A DNA stretch of 26,283 bases from Flavobacteriales bacterium CG18_big_fil_WC_8_21_14_2_50_32_9 (GCA_002770955.1 PCUH01000084.1:1-26283), one strand, 5' to 3'. Positions 16,056-24,862 are shown, counted from the first letter of the stretch. Notes: generated from the sequence alone by a model not told the origin. Made by a program: numbers and translations.

Positions 16056-16224
16056 TGAGTAGATTTTAAATTCAAGACGAAATTTACAGCAGTAAATTGT
16101 AATTAACAAACTTTAACAATTTAATAATCACCACATTATTGCACTCCTAAAAAATTATTTCCAATCAAGTGAGTGGTTTTATAAAATGGAGAACATTGTG
16201 TAGAAATTCTTTTAATTGATTTTA

Positions 16225-16869
16225 TCAATCGTTAGACGCCTCAAATTCATTCAAAAGATACCTTAATTCATTTAAGATAAGTGCTGTTGCTCCCCAAACA
16301 ATGGTTTCATCAAAAACAAAACAGGGGGCTTTTATTTTATTATTATCGGATAATTGTATGGTTCTACTTTGAAGATTTTCATTCAATAACAAATCAGTTA
16401 CCTTCAGTTCAATAATTTTCTTTACCTCTCTTTTATCTGGAACAAATGAAGGAACAAATGAAACACAGCCAATAATTGGTGTAACACAAAAATTGCTCAC
16501 AGGAATAAAAACATCAGATAATTGTCCAATTATAGTAATTTCATCAGGAGAAAGACCAATTTCCTCTTGTGTTTCTCGCAAAGCAGTTATCATTAATGAA
16601 GCATCTGTTTTTTCCATTTTACCACCAGGAAAGCTAATTTGTCCGCTATGATTTCCATTATAAGTGGATCGCTGAATGAGTGTGGTATAAATAGCATGGT
16701 CTTTTTCATAAAATAAAATTAACACACTACTTAATGTAGCTTTTAAAATAATTTCTTTAGTAAAATCTACATTGCGATAGGGAGCCACTTCTTGATGTGC
16801 CTTACTTCCTGGTAATTCCTGACGTAATCGGGGTTCTAAATATTTTTTTAAATCAGAAAGACTAATCAT
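16225..16869 (-). CDS. Nudix hydrolase, putative CoA pyrophosphatase
   Basis: The 214-residue protein has the Nudix box of the NudL/CoA-pyrophosphatase type: PGGKMEKTD at 81-89 and ALRETQEEIGL at 96-106. The second glutamate pair (102-103) is the metal site. Just before it is the family's CoA motif, LIQRSTYNGNHSGQISFPGG. These enzymes cleave CoA and its thioesters to 4'-phosphopantetheine and 3',5'-ADP. No signal peptide or membrane segment is seen, so the protein is cytoplasmic. Its ATG overlaps the TGA of the upstream WG-repeat gene (ATGA), so translation is coupled. Substrate choice is inferred from motif only. Confidence 0.88.
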   Translation of the reverse strand: MISLSDLKKYLEPRLRQELPGSKAHQEVAPYRNVDFTKEIILKATLSSVLILFYEKDHAIYTTLIQRSTYNGNHSGQISFPGGKMEKTDASLMITALRETQEEIGLSPDEITIIGQLSDVFIPVSNFCVTPIIGCVSFVPSFVPDKREVKKIIELKVTDLLLNENLQSRTIQLSDNNKIKAPCFVFDETIVWGATALILNELRYLLNEFEASND

Positions 16870-18986
16870 GGATTACTAATGGTATCAATGGGTTGGTAAA
16901 TTAATTCATTTTCATTTTCAAGTTGTATAAATTTTTTATCAGTTGTAAGTTGAATTTTTTTGAATTTAATGGGAACAATTTCTTTATTATCAATAGAAAT
17001 TAGTCCAACCAAGCCCTCTTTTTCTACTAATAAAAATGTATCGTTAAACCATTGTAGATTATCGAAAATTGGATTAAGCACAAATGTACCTGTTTCATTA
17101 ATAAGTCCATATTTATAATTTGAGCTAGCTATGGAAAGACCATTTTTGAAAAAAGAAACGCTAGAAAAATTATATGGAATTTTTAATTTTGCATTGTAAT
17201 CACAATAGCCCCATTTTCCATTTCTTTTTATGGCAATTAATTTTTTTGAAACAACACCAACATCTTCAAAAAGAGCAGGTAAAAACTTTTTTCCAGTAGT
17301 ATCAATCAATCCCATTTTGTTATCAACAGCGTACCTTGCATAACCTTGGTTGTTAAATAAAGCCCAGTTTAACACTCCTTCCGTGTAAGGAAGTGTTAGT
17401 GGAATTAGTACATCACCTTTGGTATTTACATAACCATAAAGATTATCTTTTACGATAATTACCAATCCATTTTCAGGTTCTGTAATCTGTTGAAATACTA
17501 TTGGTAAAACAACCTCTCCTTTTGAATTAATCACCCCATACAACTCATTTTTTCTAACTCGAATAAAATCATTATCCAAGTTGTCTATCCAATCAAATTG
17601 ATGTTTAACTACGTAATATAAATTGGTGTCAATAATTCCATATAAGTTATTTTTTTTAACATAAGCCAATCCATTGTTAAAATAACCTACAGATTCATAT
17701 TCTAACCCAACAACCAATTTTCCAGATCGGTCAATAAACCCATACTTTTCATCTAATTCAACGGAAATAAATTGATTCTTTGTTGTGCCTATTTCGTCAT
17801 AAATTAGAGGTACTATTTCTTCTCCTACTTTATTTATTATTCCAAATTTTTCATTTATTCCAACAACAGCTAGCCCATTAATAAAGTTTTCGGCTTCATC
17901 ATATTTAAATGGCACTGTAATTTTGTTAGATTTATCAATGAAACCAATTTTATTGTTCATTTTGACTGCAGCAACACCTTCATAAAAAGGATTAATGAAT
18001 TGATAGGTTGCGGGAATAACCTCTTTAAGATGTTCATCTAGAAACCCCCATTTGTTATTTTTCATAAAGGGATAAAATACAGCTTTAGCTAACTGAAAAT
18101 CCTTTTCTAATTCATGTAAATATGGATATTGAGGATATTTTTTTATAAATTTTTTGATGCTTTCAGGGTTATAATCTGAAGTCAAAATACTATAAATATT
18201 TCTCCAAGCTCTTGAACTGTGTGTGTTGTTTGGATATTTTTGAATAAACGAAAAATAGGCATTTTCGGTTTTTGATTGAGTTGCTATTTCATAAAGTTGT
18301 TCTTCGGCAATGCTAAAAAAAGCATTAGAAGGTTGTTCTACTAAGAATTTTTCGAGATTTTGAATGGATAAAGGTGTTGTATATTCTTTGTAGATTAATG
18401 AATCGAGTAATTTTTCTGCCCATTGAATTTCGTTTGCATCGGGATATCTTGTAATAAAATTTGTTATGGCTGATGAATGTTGCTGATCACGAGCAACTTG
18501 AAAAGATAGTGCGTTTCTATGTTTAATGGCCTCATTATGCTGGAGGGCATTTTTGTTTGTAACAATAAAATGATTGTAGCCATCAATGGAGTGTTGTAAA
18601 ATAGCTTTTTCAAAACAAAGCGAATCAACATGCTTTAGTTGATGTTGAATAGCAAGAATATCTATATTAATCTCACAAAGTTTTTCTTTTTTTTTTGGAG
18701 ATAGAAATACATAATTACTATCAGCTAATTGAATATAAAAAACAGCCGAGTCTAAATTATAGAATGGATTGTTGTTCCGAGCATAAATTATACTTAATCC
18801 ATATCCAGCAGCAATTTTATTTTTTTTTATGGCTTTTTCAAACAGTTGTTTTGCCTTAAAATAATTATGTATTTCTAGGGCTTCAAAACCTTTTTGAGTT
18901 TTGGTTTTAAATATATGTTGAGCATTAATCCATCCACTTAATAGCATGACAATTAAAAAAAGGATATTTGCTCTGTTTAATAACAT
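16866..18986 (-). CDS. Exported WG-repeat protein with helical N-terminal domain
   Basis: The 706-residue protein begins with a signal peptide (cleavage INA before QHIFK, residue 22). Residues about 30-310 are helical with TPR-like character (tetratricopeptide-like units around FEKAIKKNKIAAGYGLSIIYA and FIQKYPNNTHSSRAWRNIY). From about 310 to 690 there are around twelve WG repeats, each with a K(W/Y/I/F)G(F/I/Y) core, as in NKWGFLD, NKIGFID, EKFGIIN, EKYGFID, NLYGIID, ELYGVIN, NLYGYVN, GKWGYCD and YKYGLIN. WG repeats are beta-rich and thought to mediate binding. Function is not established. It is divergent from the MltF-like gene, with 73 bases between the two starts, and coupled to the Nudix gene. 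Confidence 0.87.
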   Translation of the reverse strand: MLLNRANILFLIVMLLSGWINAQHIFKTKTQKGFEALEIHNYFKAKQLFEKAIKKNKIAAGYGLSIIYARNNNPFYNLDSAVFYIQLADSNYVFLSPKKKEKLCEINIDILAIQHQLKHVDSLCFEKAILQHSIDGYNHFIVTNKNALQHNEAIKHRNALSFQVARDQQHSSAITNFITRYPDANEIQWAEKLLDSLIYKEYTTPLSIQNLEKFLVEQPSNAFFSIAEEQLYEIATQSKTENAYFSFIQKYPNNTHSSRAWRNIYSILTSDYNPESIKKFIKKYPQYPYLHELEKDFQLAKAVFYPFMKNNKWGFLDEHLKEVIPATYQFINPFYEGVAAVKMNNKIGFIDKSNKITVPFKYDEAENFINGLAVVGINEKFGIINKVGEEIVPLIYDEIGTTKNQFISVELDEKYGFIDRSGKLVVGLEYESVGYFNNGLAYVKKNNLYGIIDTNLYYVVKHQFDWIDNLDNDFIRVRKNELYGVINSKGEVVLPIVFQQITEPENGLVIIVKDNLYGYVNTKGDVLIPLTLPYTEGVLNWALFNNQGYARYAVDNKMGLIDTTGKKFLPALFEDVGVVSKKLIAIKRNGKWGYCDYNAKLKIPYNFSSVSFFKNGLSIASSNYKYGLINETGTFVLNPIFDNLQWFNDTFLLVEKEGLVGLISIDNKEIVPIKFKKIQLTTDKKFIQLENENELIYQPIDTISNP

Positions 18987-19059
18987 TTTTACATCATTTA
19001 ACGTATTCTGTACTTGTGGATTTTAAAAGTTTAAAACAGTTCTAACTTCTATTTTATTT

Positions 19060-20595
19060 ATGTTTAAATTAAATTTATATATACTCAAACTTAGCAGGTT
19101 TTCGAAAGAAAAGATGCTTAGTATGAGTAATACTCGAAACCAAAATGGATACATTTTTCGAAAAACTATTTGGTTTCGGTATATCATTTTTTTTGTTTTA
19201 GGCTCACTATTACTATGTTGCTCTGAAAAAGAGCACCTTCCAGATCCTATTGATAGAGATTTGCCTAAACTAAAAATAGAAGGTAAAATTACGGCTTTAA
19301 TAAATTATAGTGCAACAAGTTATTTTATTTATAAAGGAGAACCCATGGGTTTTGAATATGAGCTACTTAAAAAATATGCTAAATCAGCACAATTGGAATT
19401 AGAAGTTGTTCCTATAAAAAACATGGATAGTATTTTTGTTGACTTAAATAAAGGAGTTGGAGATGTAGTCGCTGCTAATTTAACAGTAACACTCGATAGA
19501 AAGCAAGAAGTTAATTTTACCCATCCCGTTTTAATAACAGAACAAGTGCTTATTCAACGAAAGCCTGATAATTGGAGAAAACTTAGTAAGAAAAATTGGA
19601 AAGATTCGCTACTAAAATCACCCATAGATTTAGCCAACAAAACTGTTGTGGTTCGACAAGGATCTTCTTTTTATGATCGATTAAAAAGTTTATCAGAAGA
19701 AATAGGAGGAAAAATTACCATACAAACTGTTCCTGGAGTACTAGCCATGGAACAACTTATAGAGCAAGTAGCCAATAAAGAAATTGACTACACCATTGCC
19801 GACAAAAATATTGCTATAGTGAATGAATGGCAATATCCTAATATTGATGCGAGCATGTCCATTAGCTCAGACCAACAAATAGCTTTTGCCACACGCATAA
19901 ATTCGGATAGTTTAATTTTATCCATCAATTCGTGGTTAAAAGAATACCAAAAAACTAAAGCATTTAAAATGCTTTACCAAAAATATTACGGTAACCAAAA
20001 ACAATTTGATAAAAGGATAAATCATGACCATTACACATTAACTAGCGGACAAATTTCTTCTTATGACGACCTCTTAAAAAAATATGCACAGCAAATTCCA
20101 TGGGATTGGGAATTGTTAGCAGCACTAATCTACCAAGAATCGCATTTTAACAATGACGCTATTGGTTGGGGAAATTCTTTTGGATTGATGCAGTTTATGC
20201 CCGAAACAGGAATGAAATTTGGTGTTGATTCCACTTCTTCTGCTGAGCAAAATATAAAAGCAGGGGTTAAATACATCAAATTTTTAACTAAAATTTGGGA
20301 GGATGAAATTAACGATTCAAGCGAAATTCAAAAATTTGTATTAGCTAGCTATAATACTGGTCCAGGACATGTATTAGATGCTTCAAGATTGGCTAAGAAA
20401 TACAATAAAAATCCATATCTATGGAAAGATGTTGGTTATTATTTAAAAAACAAATCAAAGCCTCTATTTTATAAAGATGAAGTGGTGCAACATGGATATT
20501 GTAAAGGTTATATTGCTTTTGATTATGTAAATGAAATTATGGAACGATACAAGCATTATCAGGCTATTATTTCGGAACATACCAATAAATTATAA
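19060..20595 (+). CDS. mltF: MltF-like membrane-bound lytic murein transglycosylase
   Basis: MltF-type enzymes cut the glycan backbone of peptidoglycan with 1,6-anhydro products. A periplasmic solute-binding (SBP_bac_3) domain spans about residues 70-310 (KITALINYSATSYFIYKGEPMGFEYEL and DRKQEVNFTHPVL). An SLT lysozyme-like domain spans about 335-500, with catalytic Glu360 in ALIYQESHFN, GLMQFMP at 375-381 and ASYNTGPGHV. The N-terminus has one hydrophobic stretch (39-52) ending LLLCCSEKE, a loose lipobox. Lipidation is likely, but the residue before Cys is Leu or Cys rather than Gly/Ala/Ser. Starts at 19114 or 19123 would shorten an unusually long leader and are as likely as 19060. It is a single gene, 42 bases before the TatD gene. 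Confidence 0.9.
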   Translation: MFKLNLYILKLSRFSKEKMLSMSNTRNQNGYIFRKTIWFRYIIFFVLGSLLLCCSEKEHLPDPIDRDLPKLKIEGKITALINYSATSYFIYKGEPMGFEYELLKKYAKSAQLELEVVPIKNMDSIFVDLNKGVGDVVAANLTVTLDRKQEVNFTHPVLITEQVLIQRKPDNWRKLSKKNWKDSLLKSPIDLANKTVVVRQGSSFYDRLKSLSEEIGGKITIQTVPGVLAMEQLIEQVANKEIDYTIADKNIAIVNEWQYPNIDASMSISSDQQIAFATRINSDSLILSINSWLKEYQKTKAFKMLYQKYYGNQKQFDKRINHDHYTLTSGQISSYDDLLKKYAQQIPWDWELLAALIYQESHFNNDAIGWGNSFGLMQFMPETGMKFGVDSTSSAEQNIKAGVKYIKFLTKIWEDEINDSSEIQKFVLASYNTGPGHVLDASRLAKKYNKNPYLWKDVGYYLKNKSKPLFYKDEVVQHGYCKGYIAFDYVNEIMERYKHYQAIISEHTNKL

Positions 20596-20625
20596 ATCAT
20601 AGTACTGCTTTTAGTATAGAACTCC

Positions 20626-20633
20626 TATTTTTG
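20626..20633 (+). promoter_or_regulatory. Possible -7 element just before the TatD gene
   Basis: TATTTTTG fits TAnnTTTG, but there is no TTG 17-23 bases upstream. If active it would start transcription at or next to the ATG at 20638 and give a leaderless message. This could be chance in AT-rich DNA. Confidence 0.25.
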
Positions 20634-20637
20634 TAGT

Positions 20638-21408
20638 ATGCTTTTAACAGATACACATACTCATCTTTATTCTGAACAATTTGAAAATGATATTGATGAA
20701 GTAATTGCAAATGCCATAAATAGTGGGGTTTCTCGTTTCTTTTTACCTAACATTGACGCTTCATATACTCAAAAACTAATACATTTAGCCGAAAAATATC
20801 CTCAGCAACTTTTTCCTATGATGGGTTTACACCCTTGCTCTGTTAAGAAAAATTATAAAGAAGAAATCGCCCATGTTGAGCAATGGCTAGAAAAATATTC
20901 GTTTTGTGCCATTGGTGAAATAGGGATAGATTTATATTGGGATAAAAATTTTTTACCCCAACAACAAGAAGCGTTTCGTTATCAAATTGCGTTGGCAAAA
21001 AAATATAATCTTCCCTTTGTAATCCACTGTAGAGAAGCATTTAATGAAATATTTGAAATATTAGATGAATTAAATGATGATAAAATGCGTGGTATTTTTC
21101 ATTGTTTTACTGGTGATTTAACACAAGCTAATCACATCATTAATTATGGGGGTTTTAAATTAGGCATAGGAGGAGTTGTAACCTTTAAAAATTCTGGATT
21201 AGACAAAGTTGTTGAGCGTGTTGATATGCAACACCTTGTTTTGGAAACAGACTCCCCTTATTTAGCTCCAGTTCCCTATAGAGGAAAACGAAATGAAAGT
21301 GCTTATTTAGTAAACATTGCTCAAAAAGTAGCTGAAATTAAAAGGCTCACTATTGCTGAAGTAGCTCAAATCACCACACAAAATTCGGTAGCGATTTTTG
21401 GGGTGTGA
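20638..21408 (+). CDS. TatD-family metal-dependent hydrolase (DNase)
   Basis: The 256-residue TIM-barrel protein shows the full TatD metal site: His7 and His9 in DTHTHL, Glu94 in GEIGID, His130 in VIHCR, His155 in FHCF and Asp205 in ETDSPYLAP. Length is standard. TatD-family members are cytoplasmic 3'-5' exonucleases or DNA hydrolases, and some members instead act on D-aminoacyl-tRNA. The sequence cannot decide the substrate. It follows the MltF-like gene by 42 bases and may be read from the same message. Confidence 0.92.
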   Translation: MLLTDTHTHLYSEQFENDIDEVIANAINSGVSRFFLPNIDASYTQKLIHLAEKYPQQLFPMMGLHPCSVKKNYKEEIAHVEQWLEKYSFCAIGEIGIDLYWDKNFLPQQQEAFRYQIALAKKYNLPFVIHCREAFNEIFEILDELNDDKMRGIFHCFTGDLTQANHIINYGGFKLGIGGVVTFKNSGLDKVVERVDMQHLVLETDSPYLAPVPYRGKRNESAYLVNIAQKVAEIKRLTIAEVAQITTQNSVAIFGV

Positions 21409-21725
21409 GTATTTGGGAGAGGTGAAAACAGATTTTTCAACGCCTAATTAAATGTTACATAAATGCTCCTTTTTTATGCCCTGAAAACGCAAAAGACACT
21501 AAGTTTCACCAATATTTCTTCCCCGAAAAAACGGGGCAGGCTGTGTTTCTTTGTAACTTCTTGGCTTTTTAGCACTTTACTTTTCATTTTGTTTGAATTA
21601 AGCAACAATAATTTAATTAGGTAAGATGTCTAATAAATTAAAGCATAGAAGTAAATATTACTTCAACAGAAATGAAAACCAAGCCACTATATTTCGTTCC
21701 TTTGTAAATTAATTTTTTTAAGAAA
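21409..21725 (+). other. TatD-era gap holding a decayed intergenic repeat
   Basis: This 317-base gap has no reading frame of note. From about 21486 to 21590 it holds text resembling the repeats often seen between Bacteroidota genes: ACGCAAAAGACACTAAGTTT followed by a mirrored TTTCTTTGTAACTTCTTGGC and TTTTTAGCACTTTAC. At the centre is a short hairpin, CCCCG (21521-21525) and CGGGG (21532-21536) around six A. There is no T run after the hairpin, so it is not a standard terminator. The last 100 bases are plain AT-rich leader to era with only partial promoter matches (TATATTTC at about 21690). Confidence 0.4.
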
Positions 21726-22604
21726 ATGCATAAATCAGGTTTTGTAAATATTATTGGGAATCCAAATGTGGGCAAATCTACCTTAATGAACGTGTTGGTG
21801 GGGGAAAAGCTTTCAATCATCACTTCAAAGGCACAGACTACTCGTCATCGGATAATTGGAATAGTAAATGATGAAGAACATCAAATTATTTTTTCTGACA
21901 CACCTGGTTTTGTTAAACCTATTTATAAAATGCACGAAGGGATGATGACCTTTGTTCGTTCAGCTATTTCTGATGCCGATGTAATTTTGTTTATGGTGGA
22001 AGCCAAAGAAAATGAATTAAAACACATTGAAATTTTAGAAAAACTAAAAAAAACTTCCATTCCTATTTTATTATTAATAAATAAGATTGATGAAATTGAC
22101 CAAGAGTTTTTAGAAGGAAAAGTCGCATTTTGGAAAAATGAACTTCCTAAAGCTAAAATTTTTCCTTTATCGGCATTGCATAATTTTAATGTAGATCAGA
22201 TTTTATTAGAGATTAAAAACTTGTTGCCCGAAGCTCCTCCATTTTACGATAAAGACCAACTTACCGATAAACCAGAAAAGTTTTTTGTAGCTGAAATTAT
22301 TAGAGAAAAAATTTTAATGCATTATAAAAAAGAAGTTCCTTATTCTTGCGAAGTAGTAATAGAGGAATTCAAGGAAGAACCAACCATTATCAGAATTAGA
22401 GCCGTGATTATGGTAATTAGAGAAAGTCAAAAAGGAATTATTATTGGGCATCAAGGAAAAGACTTAAAAATAATAGGTACGTTAGCGAGAAAAGAAATGG
22501 AACAATTTTTTGAAAAAAAGGTTTTTTTGGAGATGTATGTTAAAGTAAATAAAGATTGGAGAAACAACGAAAAACAACTTAAAAATTTTGGTTATTTGAA
22601 TTGA
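21726..22604 (+). CDS. era: GTPase Era, 30S ribosome assembly
   Basis: This 292-residue protein is a small GTPase plus a KH RNA-binding domain. It binds the 3' end of 16S rRNA during 30S maturation. Motifs are G1 GNPNVGKS (11-18), G3 DTPG (58-61), G4 NKID (119-122) and G5 SAL (149-151). The KH domain is near 200-285 with IIIGHQGKDLKIIG, the nucleic-acid-binding GxxG loop. It ends KQLKNFGYLN, typical of Era. It lies 118 bases before der, so two ribosome-assembly GTPases are side by side. Confidence 0.96.
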   Translation: MHKSGFVNIIGNPNVGKSTLMNVLVGEKLSIITSKAQTTRHRIIGIVNDEEHQIIFSDTPGFVKPIYKMHEGMMTFVRSAISDADVILFMVEAKENELKHIEILEKLKKTSIPILLLINKIDEIDQEFLEGKVAFWKNELPKAKIFPLSALHNFNVDQILLEIKNLLPEAPPFYDKDQLTDKPEKFFVAEIIREKILMHYKKEVPYSCEVVIEEFKEEPTIIRIRAVIMVIRESQKGIIIGHQGKDLKIIGTLARKEMEQFFEKKVFLEMYVKVNKDWRNNEKQLKNFGYLN

Positions 22605-22665
22605 GAACAATGTAACAATGTGTGGATGTGTAAATGTGCGGATGACCAATAACTAATGACTAATT

Positions 22666-22693
22666 GACCAATCACCAATCACCAATCACCAAT
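22666..22693 (+). repeat. Short tandem heptamer repeat in the era-der gap
   Basis: Four heptamers stand head to tail: GACCAAT followed by three CACCAAT. Related words (GACCAAT at 22644-22650, AACTAATGACTAATT at 22651-22665) precede them. Before that, TGTGTGGATG, TGTAAATGTG and CGGATG also look repetitive. Low-complexity text of this sort is common between genes in Bacteroidota. No function is evident. Confidence 0.7.
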
Positions 22694-22722
22694 AATTTTA
22701 TAAAATTTCAACTGTAATATAA

Positions 22723-24033
22723 ATGAGTAATATAGTAGCAATAGTAGGCAGACCTAATGTAGGAAAATCAACCCTTTTCAATCGTTTAACTTCTTCAAGA
22801 AGTGCTATTGTTGATGAAGCAAGTGGTGTTACCAGAGATCGTCACTACGGAAAAGTAGAGTGGAATGGAAAAGAATTTTCATTGATAGATACAGGAGGTT
22901 ATATTGTTGGTTCGGAAGATGTTTTTGAAGCAGAAATTCGTAAACAAGTGCTGATTGCAATTGAAGAATGTGATTTGATTTTATTTGTAGTTGATGTTAC
23001 TGTGGGTGTTTCAGATTTAGATAAAGAAGTGTCTAACTTACTTCGGAAAGCAAATAAAAAAGTAATACTTATTTCTAACAAGGTAGATAACAATGAGTTG
23101 ATTTACGACTCTAATGTGTTTTATGGATTAGCGATAAGCGATTCCATTCACAGTGTTTCAGCAATAAGTGGAAGTGGTACAGGCGATTTGTTGGACGAGG
23201 TTGTAAATAGTTTAGAATTTGATGAACAAGAAGAGGAAGAAACTGGCATTCCAAAAATTGCAATAGTAGGTCGCCCCAACGTAGGAAAATCATCCCTATT
23301 AAACACGCTTATAGGTAAAGAAAAAAATATAGTTACCAATATTGCTGGTACAACGAGAGATTCACTAACCACTCGATTCAATTCTTTTGGCTATGAATTT
23401 GATTTGATAGATACTGCTGGAATTAGAAAAAAAGGAAAAGTAAATGAAGACATAGAGTTTTATTCTGTAATGCGTTCCATAAGAGCCATTGAAAATGCCG
23501 ATGTTTGTTTGTTGATGATAGAAGCTACAGAAGGTGTGATGGCTCAAGATATGAACATTTACAATGTGATTATTAAAAACAAAAAAGGAGTTGTTATTTT
23601 AGTAAATAAATGGGATTTAGTAGAAAAATCAACCAATACAGCCAAAGAGTATGAGGAAATAATTAAACAAAAATTAGCTCCTTTTACAGATGTTCCTATA
23701 TTATTTATTTCAGCTATAAATAAACAACGTATCATAAAAGCATTAGAGGAGGCAAAACACGTTTACGAAAATAGAACAAAAAAAATTACAACTTCAAAAC
23801 TTAACGATATCATGTTGGAAGTAGTTAATCAAAATCCACCACCATCTATTAAAGGAAAATGGATAAAGATTAAATTCGTAACTCAATTACCGACCTATGC
23901 TCCTTCGTTTGCCTTTTTCTGTAATTTACCGCAATATGTAAAAGATTCTTACAAAAGATTTTTGGAAAATAAATTGCGAGAACATTTTGATTTTACAGGT
24001 GTTCCTATTCAGATTTTTATGAGAAAGAAGTAA
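22723..24033 (+). CDS. der: GTPase Der (EngA), 50S ribosome assembly
   Basis: This 436-residue protein has two GTPase domains in tandem and a C-terminal KH-like domain, the arrangement unique to Der. Domain 1 has GRPNVGKS at 9-16, DTGG from 56 and NKVD at 119-122. Domain 2 has GRPNVGKS at 183-190, DTAG in FDLIDTAGIRKKGKV and NKWD in ILVNKWDLV. The acidic linker is EFDEQEEEETG (165-175). The C-terminal region (350-436) ends IQIFMRKK. Der is essential for 50S subunit maturation. It is the last gene of this plus-strand block and is followed by a strong terminator. Confidence 0.97.
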   Translation: MSNIVAIVGRPNVGKSTLFNRLTSSRSAIVDEASGVTRDRHYGKVEWNGKEFSLIDTGGYIVGSEDVFEAEIRKQVLIAIEECDLILFVVDVTVGVSDLDKEVSNLLRKANKKVILISNKVDNNELIYDSNVFYGLAISDSIHSVSAISGSGTGDLLDEVVNSLEFDEQEEEETGIPKIAIVGRPNVGKSSLLNTLIGKEKNIVTNIAGTTRDSLTTRFNSFGYEFDLIDTAGIRKKGKVNEDIEFYSVMRSIRAIENADVCLLMIEATEGVMAQDMNIYNVIIKNKKGVVILVNKWDLVEKSTNTAKEYEEIIKQKLAPFTDVPILFISAINKQRIIKALEEAKHVYENRTKKITTSKLNDIMLEVVNQNPPPSIKGKWIKIKFVTQLPTYAPSFAFFCNLPQYVKDSYKRFLENKLREHFDFTGVPIQIFMRKK

Positions 24034-24039
24034 ATATTT

Positions 24040-24079
24040 AAGTACTAATTTTTCCAGTATAACGGAAAAATTAATACTT
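24040..24079. terminator. Bidirectional terminator between der and lspA
   Basis: Arms 24040-24055 and 24064-24079 are 16 bases each and complementary at 15 positions, with an eight-base loop. The A/T-rich outer halves and G:C pairs next to the loop are unusual for an intrinsic terminator, where T should follow the stem. Even so, the position midway between two convergent genes makes a shared transcription stop likely. Confidence 0.65.
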
Positions 24080-24115
24080 ATACCCTCTAAAGTAACCCCA
24101 TTTCAACTCTAAAAT

Positions 24116-24778
24116 TTATTCAACCTCAGGTTCTGAAGGTGCTTCAACATTGGTGGTTGACTCAATAGCCTCTTCTTTTTTGAAAAATCTTTTTTGAAAA
24201 ATAAAGATTAACGAAATTCCTACTGAAATTGAGGCGTCAGCTACATTAAAAACAGGTCTGAAGAATAAAAAATCTTCCCCGCCCCAAATTGGAAACCATT
24301 CAGGGAAAACGCCTTTGAACAGTGGAAACGAAAACATATCAACCACCCAACCATGCAAAAAAGGAGCGTAGCCACCTTCTTCAGGCAAAAAGGTTGCTAT
24401 TTGGTTAAAACTTTCGTTGAAAATTATTCCGTAAAAAGCACTATCAATGATGTTGCCTAATGCTCCGGCAAACACTAATGCCCCACATATTTTCAACCCT
24501 GTAGGAGCTGTTTTTGGAAGTGTGAACAAGACATAGCCTATTCCTGTTACAGCTACAATTCTAAATAAACTTAATGCTAATTTACCATATTCACCACCAA
24601 ACTCCATCCCAAAAGCCATGCCTGGATTTTCAATAAAATGAATAATAAACCAATCGCCAATTATTGGAATATCATCCCCTAACATCATGTTCGTTTTTAC
24701 CCATATCTTTAACCCTTGATCAATTAACAGAACAATGAATGTTATAAATAAAGGATGGGTAAGAAATCTGAATTTCAT
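24116..24778 (-). CDS. lspA: Lipoprotein signal peptidase (SPase II)
   Basis: LspA removes the signal peptide of prolipoproteins after lipidation. It has 220 residues and four helices (about 9-27, 67-87, 95-112, 180-198). The catalytic aspartates are Asp112 in GNIIDS and Asp181 in NVADASI. The conserved LIDQ (Asp20) and ENPGMAF are present. The periplasmic segment between the catalytic residues (about 115-175) is much longer than in E. coli, as is usual in Bacteroidota. The C-terminal tail is acidic (EAPSEPEVE). It is downstream of the DksA-like gene, in the order seen across the phylum. Confidence 0.95.
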   Translation of the reverse strand: MKFRFLTHPLFITFIVLLIDQGLKIWVKTNMMLGDDIPIIGDWFIIHFIENPGMAFGMEFGGEYGKLALSLFRIVAVTGIGYVLFTLPKTAPTGLKICGALVFAGALGNIIDSAFYGIIFNESFNQIATFLPEEGGYAPFLHGWVVDMFSFPLFKGVFPEWFPIWGGEDFLFFRPVFNVADASISVGISLIFIFQKRFFKKEEAIESTTNVEAPSEPEVE

Positions 24779-24807
24779 TTCATTTAATTGGAAATTAAAA
24801 ATTAAAA

Positions 24808-24845
24808 ATTAGAAATTATCACAAAAACAATCTCAAATTTCTAAT
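24808..24845. repeat. Inverted repeat in the spacer between the DksA-like gene and lspA
   Basis: ATTAGAAATT (24808-24817) is the exact reverse complement of AATTTCTAAT (24836-24845), with an 18-base loop. Direct AATTAAAA repeats lie beside it. It lies inside the presumed ileS-lspA transcript, where it could be a weak processing or pausing site or simply a low-complexity spacer. Confidence 0.4.
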
Positions 24846-24862
24846 CTCTAATCAATAATTTG

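Noticed and set aside
16214..16230. ATTGAT-AAA-ATCAAT hairpin at the end of the Nudix gene as a terminator
   Set aside because: The stem has only six mostly A:T pairs, overlaps the coding end, and is followed by TAAAAG rather than a T run on the minus strand.
22899..23547. Minus-strand open frames within der
   Set aside because: They are antisense to strongly conserved GTPase motifs, with no independent support.
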